The notes beneath the pieces were generated by a model that was not told where the DNA came from, made no database searches, and saw nothing but the letters and a program-made list of their open reading frames with translations. A DNA stretch of 64,000 bases from the NCBI RefSeq assembly GCF_900116365.1, contig NZ_FPAG01000002.1, positions 485,341-549,340 on the forward strand, written 5' to 3'. This DNA is from Zhouia amylolytica. Its GTDB lineage: Bacteria > Bacteroidota > Bacteroidia > Flavobacteriales > Flavobacteriaceae. This document shows, piece by piece, positions 1 to 8,201 of this stretch. Both the position numbers and the translations under genes were made by a program. Each line of letters starts with the position of its first letter. Positions within the stretch are counted from its first letter, which is position 1.

Positions 1-282
1 GATTTCGACCCCAAGAATAAAAGGGCTGGAATAGGTATAATTATTCTAAATGAAGCAAATAGAGGCAAAGGGCTGGGCGAGGAAGCATTAAGGTTGTTAA
101 TAACCTATGGATTTGAACATCTTGGTCTTCATCAGGTATATTGTAATATTGCAGAAAGTAATAAACCAAGTATAAGTTTGTTTAAAAAATTGGGTTTTGA
201 AGAAATTGGGGTCAAGAAAGACTGGAAATGGACTTCCAGAGGATATTTAAATGAAATTTTATATCAAAAAATTAAAAAATAA
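1..282 (+). CDS. GNAT family N-acetyltransferase, 3' part only
   Basis: The reading frame is open from base 1, so the start lies outside the window and only the last 93 residues are visible. They include the acetyl-CoA pyrophosphate-binding loop RGKGLG near residue 22 and the C-terminal pattern NKPSISLFKKLGF that is usual in the RimJ/RimL-like branch of GNAT acetyltransferases. Members of this branch transfer acetyl groups to protein N-termini or small amines; the substrate here cannot be told. The stop lies 2 bases before mltG, so the two are probably cotranscribed. Family certain, role unknown. Confidence 0.85.
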   Translation, partial: DFDPKNKRAGIGIIILNEANRGKGLGEEALRLLITYGFEHLGLHQVYCNIAESNKPSISLFKKLGFEEIGVKKDWKWTSRGYLNEILYQKIKK

Positions 283-284
283 GT

Positions 285-1328
285 ATGTATATAAGAAAGA
301 TTTTGGTGATAATGGCTCTTGTGGGTGTTATTGTTGGAGGTGCAATCGTCTATAATATTTATAGTGCTATTTTTTCACCAAACACACAATTTAATAATGA
401 GGTGGCATATGTGTATATTCCAACCAATGCGAGCTTTAAAGATGTGAAAGAACAGTTAAAGCCATTGTTAAAGAGCGTTAATTCTTTTGAAGACGTAGCT
501 GATAAAAAGGGCTACATTAATAACATTAAGGCCGGGAAATATGGTATTGAGAAAGGAATGAACAATAATGATATTATTAATACGCTAAGAAGTAATAATA
601 TCCCTATAAATGTGACTTTTAATAACCAGGAGACCCTTGAAAAGCTTGCCGGAAGAATAGCTTCGCAAATCGAGGCTGATAGTCTCTCATTGGTTAATGC
701 CTTAACCGACAAAGATTTTTTGACTACCAACAATCTATCAGATGATACAGCACTTGTTCCTTACATTCCAAATAGTTATGAATTTTTTTGGAATACCTCT
801 GCAGATGAGTTCAGAGACCGCATGCTAAAGGAATATGAGCGGTTTTGGAATGATGATAGATCGAATAAGGCGGCAAAATTGAATCTTTCAAAAGAGGAAG
901 TAATTTCCTTGGCTTCTATTGTTCAAAAGGAAACGGCGAAAGTAGATGAACGTCCAAGAGTTGCAGGAGTGTATTTAAATAGAATTAGAAGAAGTATGCC
1001 ATTACAAGCCGACCCTACAGTGATATATGCTATTAAAAAGCACCAAAATAACTTTGATACCGTTATAAAAAGAGTGCTATATAAGGACTTGGAATTGGAT
1101 TCTCCGTACAATACATATAAATATGCAGGAATTCCCCCTGGCCCCATCACAATGCCGGATATTTCTTCCATCGATGCAGTGCTAAATTCAGAGCAACATA
1201 ATTACCTTTATTTTGTGGCTGATACTAAGAACTTTGGGTACCATAAATTCGCTAAAACTTTAGCTCAACACAACGTCAATAAACAGCAATATGTTCGTTG
1301 GTTAAATAGCCAAAAAATTAACCGTTAA
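285..1328 (+). CDS. mltG: Endolytic transglycosylase MltG
   Basis: MltG is an inner-membrane endolytic murein transglycosylase that cuts nascent glycan strands and is thought to set where synthesis ends. The 347-residue product has one N-terminal membrane anchor (about residues 5-28), then the YceG-type region. The motif ASIVQKET contains the expected catalytic glutamate (Glu216), followed by RPRVAGVYLNR and LQADPTVIYA, both typical of the family. Length matches the family. It starts 2 bases after the GNAT gene. A second peptidoglycan-directed gene follows in the same direction. Confidence 0.95.
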   Translation: MYIRKILVIMALVGVIVGGAIVYNIYSAIFSPNTQFNNEVAYVYIPTNASFKDVKEQLKPLLKSVNSFEDVADKKGYINNIKAGKYGIEKGMNNNDIINTLRSNNIPINVTFNNQETLEKLAGRIASQIEADSLSLVNALTDKDFLTTNNLSDDTALVPYIPNSYEFFWNTSADEFRDRMLKEYERFWNDDRSNKAAKLNLSKEEVISLASIVQKETAKVDERPRVAGVYLNRIRRSMPLQADPTVIYAIKKHQNNFDTVIKRVLYKDLELDSPYNTYKYAGIPPGPITMPDISSIDAVLNSEQHNYLYFVADTKNFGYHKFAKTLAQHNVNKQQYVRWLNSQKINR

Positions 1329-1380
1329 CGAGTTTTAAGGAAACTTTAACGATCTGGTTTTCAGATTTCTAAAAAAGTTG

Positions 1381-1388
1381 TACATTTG
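1381..1388 (+). promoter_or_regulatory. Candidate -7 box TACATTTG
   Basis: TACATTTG followed by GCG fits the Bacteroidetes -7 consensus TAnnTTTG. It lies 55-80 bases before the lysozyme-like gene, in a short gap after mltG. I do not see a convincing TTG -33 box at the usual distance, so this is a partial match. Confidence 0.4.
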
Positions 1389-1460
1389 CGCCCTAAATTT
1401 TTGAGCATTTTAGGTACCTGATTTTGGCCCTAAAAGTGAGTCTTGAAGAAATATAAATTT

Positions 1461-2093
1461 ATGAGAAAAGGCGCGATTATTTTACATGGATTAGTTGCCG
1501 TTTTTGTATTAATAAGTTTAGGCTTTACTTACACAAAAAAAGTTGTAGAGGTGGATGAGGATTATGTGGTTGATGAGCCTATTAATTATACGGTATCTGC
1601 CGAAGAGGAGGATTTAGCAGAAGAAGTTAAACCACCTTTTTTAGGAAAATCTTTTAATGGTTTCAAGGAAGCTTTAGCTTTTAAAGAATCGAGAGGGGAT
1701 TATTTTGTTGTGAATCAATTCGGATATTTGGGGAAATATCAGTTTGGTAGGTCAACATTGAAATTGATTGGTATTAAAGACACTAATGAGTTTTTAAACG
1801 ATACTGAATTACAAGAAAGAGCATTTATTGCAAATTTAGAGCGTAATAAATGGGTGTTAAGGAATTACATTAAGCGCTATAAAGGACGCGTATATAATGG
1901 AATTAAAATTACCGAATCTGGTATGTTAGCTGCAGCTCACTTGGCTGGGCCAGGGGCAGTCAAAGATTACCTACGCTCAGGAGGATTGATAAAGTTCGAA
2001 GACGGAAATGGCGTTCCTGTTACGTATTATATGAGAAAATTTGCAGGTTATGATACCTCTTATATAGTACCAAACAAGAAAGCTAGAATTTAG
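1461..2093 (+). CDS. Secreted lysozyme-like / lytic-transglycosylase-fold protein
   Basis: About 210 residues with one N-terminal hydrophobic segment (signal anchor, about residues 5-25), an acidic linker and a C-terminal domain of some 130 residues. That domain carries ESRGDY, then GKYQFG, and later AAHLAGPGAV, an order that resembles SLT/lysozyme-fold enzymes in which the Glu of ESRG is the general acid. Flavobacterial homologues are often named peptidoglycan-binding proteins, but I see no LysM repeat. A TTG start at 1443 in the same frame would add six residues; I chose the first ATG. Its place after mltG suggests a murein function; activity is inferred. Confidence 0.65.
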   Translation: MRKGAIILHGLVAVFVLISLGFTYTKKVVEVDEDYVVDEPINYTVSAEEEDLAEEVKPPFLGKSFNGFKEALAFKESRGDYFVVNQFGYLGKYQFGRSTLKLIGIKDTNEFLNDTELQERAFIANLERNKWVLRNYIKRYKGRVYNGIKITESGMLAAAHLAGPGAVKDYLRSGGLIKFEDGNGVPVTYYMRKFAGYDTSYIVPNKKARI

Positions 2094-2116
2094 ATTTTAA
2101 TTAGCTAGTTAAAAAA

Positions 2117-2141
2117 GCCTCGTAACCAGCGGGGCTTTTTT
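2117..2141. terminator. Bidirectional intrinsic terminator
   Basis: GCCTCG (2117-2122), a 7-base loop, CGGGGC (2130-2135), with a T run on the plus side and an A run on the other. It sits between two convergent genes and can serve both. Confidence 0.8.
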
Positions 2142-2856
2142 ATGCTTGAAAAATAAAAATGCAAGGCCTTTTGTGCAGGTCAATGTTGGTATTTTTCCAG
2201 TTGCCTACTGATTGTGTCTTTATTTCTTCAGATGGAAGGGTAATGTCGCATGCTACACATAGTTTGGTGTTGGAGTTTAAGGTGGCGACAAAATCTTTTA
2301 ATAATTTATCGTTTCGATAAGGTGTTTCTATAAATATTTGAGCTTGATTGAATTCTTTTGAACGTCGTTCAAGCTTTTTAATTTCGGACTTTTTTTCGCC
2401 TTTGTCGATAGGTAAATAACCATTGAAGGCAAAGCTTTGGCCATTCATACCACTTGCCATTAAGGCCATTAATATGGAGGAGGGGCCAACTAAAGGAACA
2501 ACTTTTATGTTTTTTTGATGAGCAATGTTGACAATTTCTGCACCAGGATCAGCAACCCCTGGACACCCAGCTTCTGAGATGATACCCACGTCTTTTCCTT
2601 CTAAACAAGGATTTAAAAAGGAGGGTAATTCAGTGTCGTCTGTATACTTGTTAAGTAATTGAATGTTTAAGCTCGGTTGAGATTTTTTTGGTGCTATTTT
2701 TTTGATAAAAGCCCGGGCAGTCTTTTCATTTTCGACAATGTAATAATTTACCGCCTCAACTGTACGCTTTATTGATAAAGGCAGTACTTCTAGCGGACCA
2801 ATTTCTCCTAGCGTTGTGGGAATTAAAAAAACTTTTCCTTGTGGTGATTTACCCAA
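2140..2856 (-). CDS. RsmI-like SAM-dependent methyltransferase (tetrapyrrole methylase fold)
   Basis: The 238-residue product has the fold signature of the RsmI/YraL group: SEAGCPGVADPG near residue 95 and VPLVGPSSI near residue 121, which bind S-adenosylmethionine. RsmI itself methylates the 2'-hydroxyl of C1402 in 16S rRNA and usually reads SDAGTPGISDPG at the first motif. The cysteine in this variant, and the short length, suggest the second, less studied paralogue found in Bacteroidetes rather than RsmI itself. The gene lies downstream of the phosphatase and dnaA on the same strand. Enzyme class is firm, the substrate is not. Confidence 0.75.
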   Translation of the reverse strand: MGKSPQGKVFLIPTTLGEIGPLEVLPLSIKRTVEAVNYYIVENEKTARAFIKKIAPKKSQPSLNIQLLNKYTDDTELPSFLNPCLEGKDVGIISEAGCPGVADPGAEIVNIAHQKNIKVVPLVGPSSILMALMASGMNGQSFAFNGYLPIDKGEKKSEIKKLERRSKEFNQAQIFIETPYRNDKLLKDFVATLNSNTKLCVACDITLPSEEIKTQSVGNWKNTNIDLHKRPCIFIFQA

Positions 2857-2898
2857 AATATATAGAATTTCAATTTAAAGTAAAGATAATATAAATTA

Positions 2899-3363
2899 TT
2901 ACAGTTTCTCGAGTAGGATATCACATGCCTTATTAAGCATGTTGAATACATTTTCGAAACCTTGATCACCACCATAATAAGGATCTGGAACCTCTAGGTT
3001 TTTTTTCGGATGAGATAAGTTTAAAATATAGTCTACCTTCATACGATCATCCTTATTCCTGGCAAGTCTTAAAACATTTTGGTAGTTGCTCTGATCCATT
3101 ACAAAAATGAAATCGAAATTATCAAAATCAGTCACCTGAAATTGCCTGCATTTTTGATTGGTAATATCGATCAGATGTTTTTGGGCAATTGCAATTGATC
3201 TTGGATCGGGCTGTTCACCCACATGATATCCGGCTGTTCCTGCTGAATCCACATATACTAAACTTGGATCTACTTTGTCTTTGAGTATTCCCTCCGCTAA
3301 TGGCGATCTACAGATATTGCCTAGACAGACCATTAGAACTTTCTTCTGCATTTTATTGTGCAA
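2899..3363 (-). CDS. Low-molecular-weight protein-tyrosine phosphatase
   Basis: A small cysteine phosphatase of 154 residues. The P-loop CLGNICRS (CX5R; Cys13 and Arg19 from the first Met) is at the N-terminus and the general-acid motif DPYYGG is near residue 127, both as expected for the LMW-PTP family. The first Met overlaps the dnaA stop by 11 bases; a start at Met5 (base 3351) would avoid the overlap, and either is possible. Such enzymes dephosphorylate tyrosine or arginine residues; the substrate is unknown. Placement directly behind dnaA makes cotranscription likely. Confidence 0.9.
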   Translation of the reverse strand: MHNKMQKKVLMVCLGNICRSPLAEGILKDKVDPSLVYVDSAGTAGYHVGEQPDPRSIAIAQKHLIDITNQKCRQFQVTDFDNFDFIFVMDQSNYQNVLRLARNKDDRMKVDYILNLSHPKKNLEVPDPYYGGDQGFENVFNMLNKACDILLEKL

Positions 3364-4780
3364 ATTTTTTGGTGAGGTCTTCGATGTATTTTTTGAATTG
3401 TTTGTCAGTTTCCCCGAGATTGTCTACAGTTTTACAGGCATGTAATACAGTTGCGTGATCTCTTTTTCCGATTTGTGAACCTATGCTGGCAAGGGAAGCC
3501 TTCGTATACTTTTTAGCAAAAAACATGGCTAATTGACGCGCCTGAACGATATGACGTTTACGAGTTTTAGATTGTAAAGTCTCAACATCCATTTGGAAGT
3601 AATCAGAAATAACCTTTTGAATGTAATCTATGGAAACTTCTCTTTTTGTGTTTTTAACAAACTTCTCAACTATTTGTTTAGCAAGATCAAGAGTTACCTC
3701 CTTTTTGTTAAATGATGATTGTGCAATGAGAGAAATTACTGCTCCTTCTAATTCTCGTACATTTGTTTTGATGTTTTGAGCCACATATTCAATGATTTCT
3801 TCAGGCATTTCAACACCATCTCGATAAAGCTTATTGTTTAAAATGGAAATTCTTGTTTCGTAATCTGGATTTTGTAATTCAGCCGATAACCCCCATTTAA
3901 ACCTTGATAATAGACGCTGTTCAATATCTTGCATATCAACAGGGGCTTTATCTGAGGTTAAAATTACTTGTTTACCATTCTGGTGCAAATGATTAAATAT
4001 GTGAAAGAATACATCTTGGGTACCTGATTTTCCAGAGAAAAACTGAACATCATCAATAATTAACACATCAATTAATTGATAGAAATGAATAAAATCATTC
4101 CGGGTGTTCTTTTTTACAGACTCAATGTATTGTTGAGTAAATTTTTCTGCTGAAATATATAAAACAGTTTTGTCGGGATGTTTATCTTTAATTTCAACTC
4201 CGATGGCATGTGCTAAATGGGTCTTACCTAGTCCAACACCACCAAAAATCAGTAACGGGTTGAAAGATGTACCTCCTGGCTTGTTAGCGACCGCCATTCC
4301 CGCAGATCTTGCAAGTCTGTTGGAATCACCTTCTAAAAAATTGTCAAAATTATAGTTAGGATTGAGCTGTGATTCTATTTTGATATTTCTAATTCCGGGA
4401 ATTATAAATGGATTTTTTAATTCCGGACTTTTCTTCTTTACAGGCACATCTAATTCTTGCGGCTGTAAATTAGCTCTGTTTGAACTTGGTATTTTTTCAG
4501 TGAAAGGTTGTTTGTTGCCATAAGTGTTTTCCATCTTAATAATGTAAATCAATTTGGCATTTTCCCCTAATTCTCTTCTTAAGGCAACTTTCAGAAGTTT
4601 AACGTAGTGTTCTTCTAACCATTCGTAGAAAAATTTACTTGGTACCTGAATACTCAATGCATTATCCGTTAGCTTAATCGATTTTATGGGTTCAAACCAG
4701 GTTTTGTATGCTTGGGGTTGAATATTGTCCTTTATAAAATCTAGACAGTTGTCCCATACCGATTCCGCAGTTAGATTCAT
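3353..4780 (-). CDS. dnaA: Chromosomal replication initiator protein DnaA
   Basis: DnaA binds DnaA boxes at oriC and melts the origin. The 475-residue product shows the N-terminal DnaB-interaction domain, a short linker, an AAA+ domain with Walker A GGVGLGKTH (about residue 180) and Walker B LIIDDVQF, and the DNA-binding domain IV with the signature RDHATVLHACKTV near the C-terminus. Length is normal. Unlike many bacteria, dnaN and recF do not follow; the neighbours are a phosphatase gene and, divergently, a thioesterase. A 12-bp tandem repeat lies about 70-95 bases before the start and may be a control site. Confidence 0.98.
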   Translation of the reverse strand: MNLTAESVWDNCLDFIKDNIQPQAYKTWFEPIKSIKLTDNALSIQVPSKFFYEWLEEHYVKLLKVALRRELGENAKLIYIIKMENTYGNKQPFTEKIPSSNRANLQPQELDVPVKKKSPELKNPFIIPGIRNIKIESQLNPNYNFDNFLEGDSNRLARSAGMAVANKPGGTSFNPLLIFGGVGLGKTHLAHAIGVEIKDKHPDKTVLYISAEKFTQQYIESVKKNTRNDFIHFYQLIDVLIIDDVQFFSGKSGTQDVFFHIFNHLHQNGKQVILTSDKAPVDMQDIEQRLLSRFKWGLSAELQNPDYETRISILNNKLYRDGVEMPEEIIEYVAQNIKTNVRELEGAVISLIAQSSFNKKEVTLDLAKQIVEKFVKNTKREVSIDYIQKVISDYFQMDVETLQSKTRKRHIVQARQLAMFFAKKYTKASLASIGSQIGKRDHATVLHACKTVDNLGETDKQFKKYIEDLTKKFAQ

Positions 4781-4849
4781 TTGTTAAGTAATATTTTAAT
4801 TGTTAGCAGGTTAGATTAAAATCTCTAAAGAAGGTTTTTCACCTCTCTT

Positions 4850-4873
4850 TATGTGAACAAATATGTGAACAAA
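4850..4873. repeat. Perfect tandem 12-bp repeat upstream of dnaA
   Basis: TATGTGAACAAA occurs twice with no gap (4850-4861 and 4862-4873). On the dnaA strand each unit contains TTGTTCACA, two mismatches from the DnaA box TTATCCACA. It lies in the 120-base gap in front of dnaA. Confidence 0.6.
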
Positions 4874-4978
4874 AAATTGAAAAAAAAAATGGAATAGGGG
4901 TTGAATATATCGTTTTTTTTTCGCATTCTTATTAACTTAATTTTACATTTTGTTAACATACAAAAAATAATTCAAAAT

Positions 4979-5374
4979 TTGAACAATAATCATCAAATTA
5001 ACATTCGGGTTCGTTATGCGGAAACTGATCAAATGGGAGTCGTTTATCACGGGAATTATGCGCAGTATCTGGAGTTAGGACGTGTTGAGTGGTTAAGAAA
5101 TTTAGGTGTATCTTACAGGTCAATGGAGGAAAGTGGTATAATGCTGCCAGTTATTAGTTTACAAATGTCTTATAAAAAGTCAGCCAAATATGACGATCTT
5201 TTAACAATAAAAACCCGACTGAAAAAAACGCCATCGGTTAAGATTGAATTCGATTATGAAATATGGAATGAGAAGGAAGAATTGTTACTGGAAGGAAATA
5301 CCGTTTTAGCCTTTATAAATATGGAAACAAATCGTCCAACAAGATGTCCTGATTATATTTTGGAGCAGTTATAG
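4979..5374 (+). CDS. YbgC/FadM-type acyl-CoA thioesterase
   Basis: A single hot-dog domain of about 131 residues. The motif YAETDQMGVVYHGNYAQYLE near the N-terminus holds the Asp of the 4-hydroxybenzoyl-CoA thioesterase family and the usual HxNY stretch. The frame is open back to a TTG at 4901, but those extra 26 residues are AT-rich and unlike the family; the TTG at 4979 gives MNNNHQINIRVRYAETD, which fits homologues, so I chose it. It is divergent from dnaA and overlaps the next gene tail to tail by 6 bases. Likely cytoplasmic hydrolysis of acyl-CoA; substrate unknown. Confidence 0.85.
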   Translation: MNNNHQINIRVRYAETDQMGVVYHGNYAQYLELGRVEWLRNLGVSYRSMEESGIMLPVISLQMSYKKSAKYDDLLTIKTRLKKTPSVKIEFDYEIWNEKEELLLEGNTVLAFINMETNRPTRCPDYILEQL

Positions 5375-5974
5375 TTCTTTAAGGGTAACCCCATAAAGCT
5401 TATCAAAAATTTGTTTGATTTTTCTAGCTTCTTTTTTTCGAACAGAGATTTTTATGAAGCAATCTAATTCCATTTTTTGATCTATGATGTTAAGATTTTT
5501 TTCTTTTACAATTCGCATCACTTTATTCATGTTCTTGTATTCAAAATAAAGTCCAAATTCACTGTCGATCGTTTTTTCAACAATATCTGCTCCCTCCAAG
5601 GCGTATTGTGCGGCAGTCTTATATGCTGTAATTAACCCGCCAACACCTAGCTTAACTCCTCCAAAGTATCTGACAACGATTATTAGAATATTGGTGAGTT
5701 CGAATGATTGAATTTGTCCATAAATGGGCATTCCTGCAGAATTATTTGGTTCACCATCATCGTTTGCTCGAAAAGATATGTTTTGGTCTGTACCTAGTTG
5801 CCATGCATAGCACCAGTGGCGGGCACTATGATGTTGTTTTTTTATAGATTCTAAAATGGGTTTTACCTCATCTTCGTTATTAATAGGGAAGGCATAACCG
5901 AAGAATTTACTATTTTTTTCTTTGTAAAGAGTTTCTGTAGAAGGTGTTGTGATGGTTTTGTAGGTGTCTTTCAA
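5369..5974 (-). CDS. YigZ/IMPACT family protein
   Basis: 201 residues with the two-domain YigZ/IMPACT architecture. The conserved segment runs from HSARHWCYAW through NDDGEPNNSAGMPI to RYFGGVKLGVGGL (about residues 50-120). The bacterial function is not settled; eukaryotic IMPACT binds the GCN1 regulator of translation. The gene is the last of a minus-strand run with the HAD phosphatase and ribD, 17 bases from the former. Family is certain and role unknown. Confidence 0.9.
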   Translation of the reverse strand: MKDTYKTITTPSTETLYKEKNSKFFGYAFPINNEDEVKPILESIKKQHHSARHWCYAWQLGTDQNISFRANDDGEPNNSAGMPIYGQIQSFELTNILIIVVRYFGGVKLGVGGLITAYKTAAQYALEGADIVEKTIDSEFGLYFEYKNMNKVMRIVKEKNLNIIDQKMELDCFIKISVRKKEARKIKQIFDKLYGVTLKEL

Positions 5975-5991
5975 GATATACTTTTTTGTAA

Positions 5992-6606
5992 TTATAATAA
6001 GAAAGTTTGTTCTAACAAAGTGGTAACTTCATCAACTCCTGGTTTAAGGTTCCAAGTGATAATATTCAGGCTTGCAGCAGCTGTGATGTTTTCCTCTACG
6101 TCATCAATGAATAAAGTTTCTTCCGGTTTTAGGTTGTTCTCATTAAGGACAAACTTATAAATATCGAGATCAGGTTTTCTGAAGTTAATTTCATGAGATA
6201 GATAAAACTGCTCAAAACAATTTTTAAACCTATTGAAACGCTCAGCCCCTATATTTTTAATTACATGATCAATATGCAATGCGTTGGTGTTGCTTAATAA
6301 AAATAGGCGATAATTGTTTTCTTTGGATAATTTTTCCAGAAACTCAATACGATTTTCTGGAAGGTCTAAAATAATAGCATTCCATGCATCTATAAGTGTG
6401 TTTTTACTTATTTTTGGGAAGATACTCATATAAAAGCTAACAAATTCGGATGTGCTTATAAGTCCTTTTTCATAGAATTTGTTCATTTGATCCATTTTAT
6501 CCGACACCGTAAATTTTCCATTTATTTCTGTTAACCGATTAACGGTTGCGGGTTTGTCTAGATTGATAAATACATCACCAAAATCAAAGATTATATTTTT
6601 AATCAT
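5992..6606 (-). CDS. HAD-family hydrolase
   Basis: 204 residues of the haloacid-dehalogenase superfamily with a helical cap. Motif I is FDFGDV with nucleophile Asp8, motif II is LLSNTN, motif III the lysine of FRKPDLDIY, and motif IV IDDVEEN, so the full catalytic set is present. Its start overlaps the 3' end of ribD by 8 bases. Flavin synthesis needs a HAD phosphatase to dephosphorylate the RibD product, so this gene is a plausible but unproven candidate for that step; a general sugar or nucleotide phosphatase is the alternative. Confidence 0.85.
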   Translation of the reverse strand: MIKNIIFDFGDVFINLDKPATVNRLTEINGKFTVSDKMDQMNKFYEKGLISTSEFVSFYMSIFPKISKNTLIDAWNAIILDLPENRIEFLEKLSKENNYRLFLLSNTNALHIDHVIKNIGAERFNRFKNCFEQFYLSHEINFRKPDLDIYKFVLNENNLKPEETLFIDDVEENITAAASLNIITWNLKPGVDEVTTLLEQTFLL

Positions 6607-7642
6607 GTTTTTTATGAAAATTCAATTGGTTCCTTATAATTTTTTTCGAGTTGTTTACTGGGTGGTTAATTAGGGGGGCATATATACCGTTAATTAACTT
6701 GATATTACTTTTAAATATTCTGGCTTCATCCCATAATTCTAAATCGATATAACTCTGTAGGGTTTGTGCCCCTCCTTCAATAATCAAACTTTGAATTCCT
6801 TCTTTATGGAGTTCTTCACATATTTGCAATGGGATAGGTTTGTTAAAGTCAATCCATTTTAGAGTAATATTTGAATTCAGCCTATTTAATTGCTTTTCGG
6901 TAAAAATAATGGTGTTGATTTCTCCATCCCAAATAGAATGGTTTGGATATGTTTTTAAAGTTTTGTCGATGACTATTCTGGTTGGTGAGTTACCTTTCCA
7001 GTCACGAGTATTCAATCGTGGGTTATCATGAAGTACCGTATTTGTGCCTACCAAAATGCCTTGTTCTTCGCTACGCCATTTATGAACTAATTGCCGGGCA
7101 TATTGATTTGTTAACCAAACGGGTTCTTTTTTATCCTTTTCTAAAGGGCTTATAAGGTGATCATTGCTTTCTGCCCATTTTAAAATGATGTAAGGTCTTT
7201 TTTTATTATGAAAAGTGAAGAAGCGTTTGTTTAATTCCTGACACTCTTCCTGTAAAACACCAACAGTAACATCGCAACCTGCTTCTATCATTTTTTTGAT
7301 ACCTCTGCCTGATACTTTATCATAAGTATCAATAGTACCGATAACTACCTTCTTGATTCCAGAGGATATAATCAGGTCACTACATGGAGGGGTTTTTCCA
7401 AAATGGCTACAAGGTTCAAGACTAACATAAATTGTCGATTTTTTCAACACTGTTTTGTCTTTAACTGAGTTTATGGCTTTAACCTCGGCATGTGGCCCAC
7501 CAGCTATTTGATGCCATCCTTCACCAACTATTTTATCATCATAAACAACAACTGAGCCAACTAACGGATTTGGATATGTGGTTCCAAGACCGTTTTTAGC
7601 TAATTCAATGCATCGATTTATGTATTTTTCGTGTATATTCAC
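6599..7642 (-). CDS. ribD: Bifunctional riboflavin biosynthesis deaminase/reductase RibD
   Basis: RibD performs the second and third steps of riboflavin synthesis, deamination of the pyrimidine ring and NADPH reduction of the ribosyl side chain. The 347-residue protein shows the zinc deaminase site His51-Ala-Glu53 and the two zinc cysteines Cys78 and Cys87 (EPCSH...PPCSD). The C-terminal reductase domain carries ILVGTNTVLHDNPRLN and the glycine-rich IIEGGAQTL. Length is normal. It is followed by the HAD phosphatase with an 8-base overlap. Confidence 0.96.
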   Translation of the reverse strand: MNIHEKYINRCIELAKNGLGTTYPNPLVGSVVVYDDKIVGEGWHQIAGGPHAEVKAINSVKDKTVLKKSTIYVSLEPCSHFGKTPPCSDLIISSGIKKVVIGTIDTYDKVSGRGIKKMIEAGCDVTVGVLQEECQELNKRFFTFHNKKRPYIILKWAESNDHLISPLEKDKKEPVWLTNQYARQLVHKWRSEEQGILVGTNTVLHDNPRLNTRDWKGNSPTRIVIDKTLKTYPNHSIWDGEINTIIFTEKQLNRLNSNITLKWIDFNKPIPLQICEELHKEGIQSLIIEGGAQTLQSYIDLELWDEARIFKSNIKLINGIYAPLINHPVNNSKKIIRNQLNFHKKHD

Positions 7643-7712
7643 GCCATCCTATTTTAGGTGAATCAGAGCCTGTAAATTCTTTTCAAACACAAAAATAGTA
7701 CTTTCTTTAGGT

Positions 7713-8201
7713 ATGAGTGAATTTATAATAAGAGAAATAACGCCGGAAGATGATGTTGAGTTGGCACTAGTTTTAAGAAAGGTGTTGTTGGAGCATGATG
7801 TCCCAAAGGTTGGAACCGCCTATGCTGATGAGGCGTTGGATATGATGTATGAGACATATAATATAGCCAAGGCAGCTTATTTAGTTGTTGAGTATGATGG
7901 GAGGCTTCTTGGAGGTGCAGGAGTTGCCCAGCTCGAAAATTGTGATGATAATATTTGTGAACTGCAAAAAATGTACTTTCTGGAAGAGGCCAGAGGTAAA
8001 GGGATCGGTTATAAAATGATGCAAGAGTGCCTGAGAAAGGCAAAAGAATATGGATTCAGTAAATGCTATTTGGAGACCATGCCAAATATGTTGGCTGCTC
8101 AAAAGCTATATCAAAAGGTAGGTTTTAAATATTTAGACAACCCTATGGGTGATACAGGTCATTGTTCATGTCCTGTATGGATGTTGAAAGAATTATTGTA
8201 A
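7713..8201 (+). CDS. GNAT family N-acetyltransferase
   Basis: 162 residues, complete GNAT fold. The acetyl-CoA loop EEARGKGIG is near residue 95 and is followed by LYQKVGFKYL. It is divergent from ribD with a 70-base gap and its stop overlaps the prmC start in TAATG, so translation is probably coupled. A trailing CSCPVWMLKEL segment with HCSCP is typical of this flavobacterial subgroup. No substrate can be assigned. Confidence 0.85.
   Translation: MSEFIIREITPEDDVELALVLRKVLLEHDVPKVGTAYADEALDMMYETYNIAKAAYLVVEYDGRLLGGAGVAQLENCDDNICELQKMYFLEEARGKGIGYKMMQECLRKAKEYGFSKCYLETMPNMLAAQKLYQKVGFKYLDNPMGDTGHCSCPVWMLKELL

Noticed and set aside
4901-4978. Upstream extension of the thioesterase from a TTG at 4901
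   Set aside because: The extra residues are encoded by AT-rich DNA, unlike family N-termini; the TTG at 4979 gives a normal protein.
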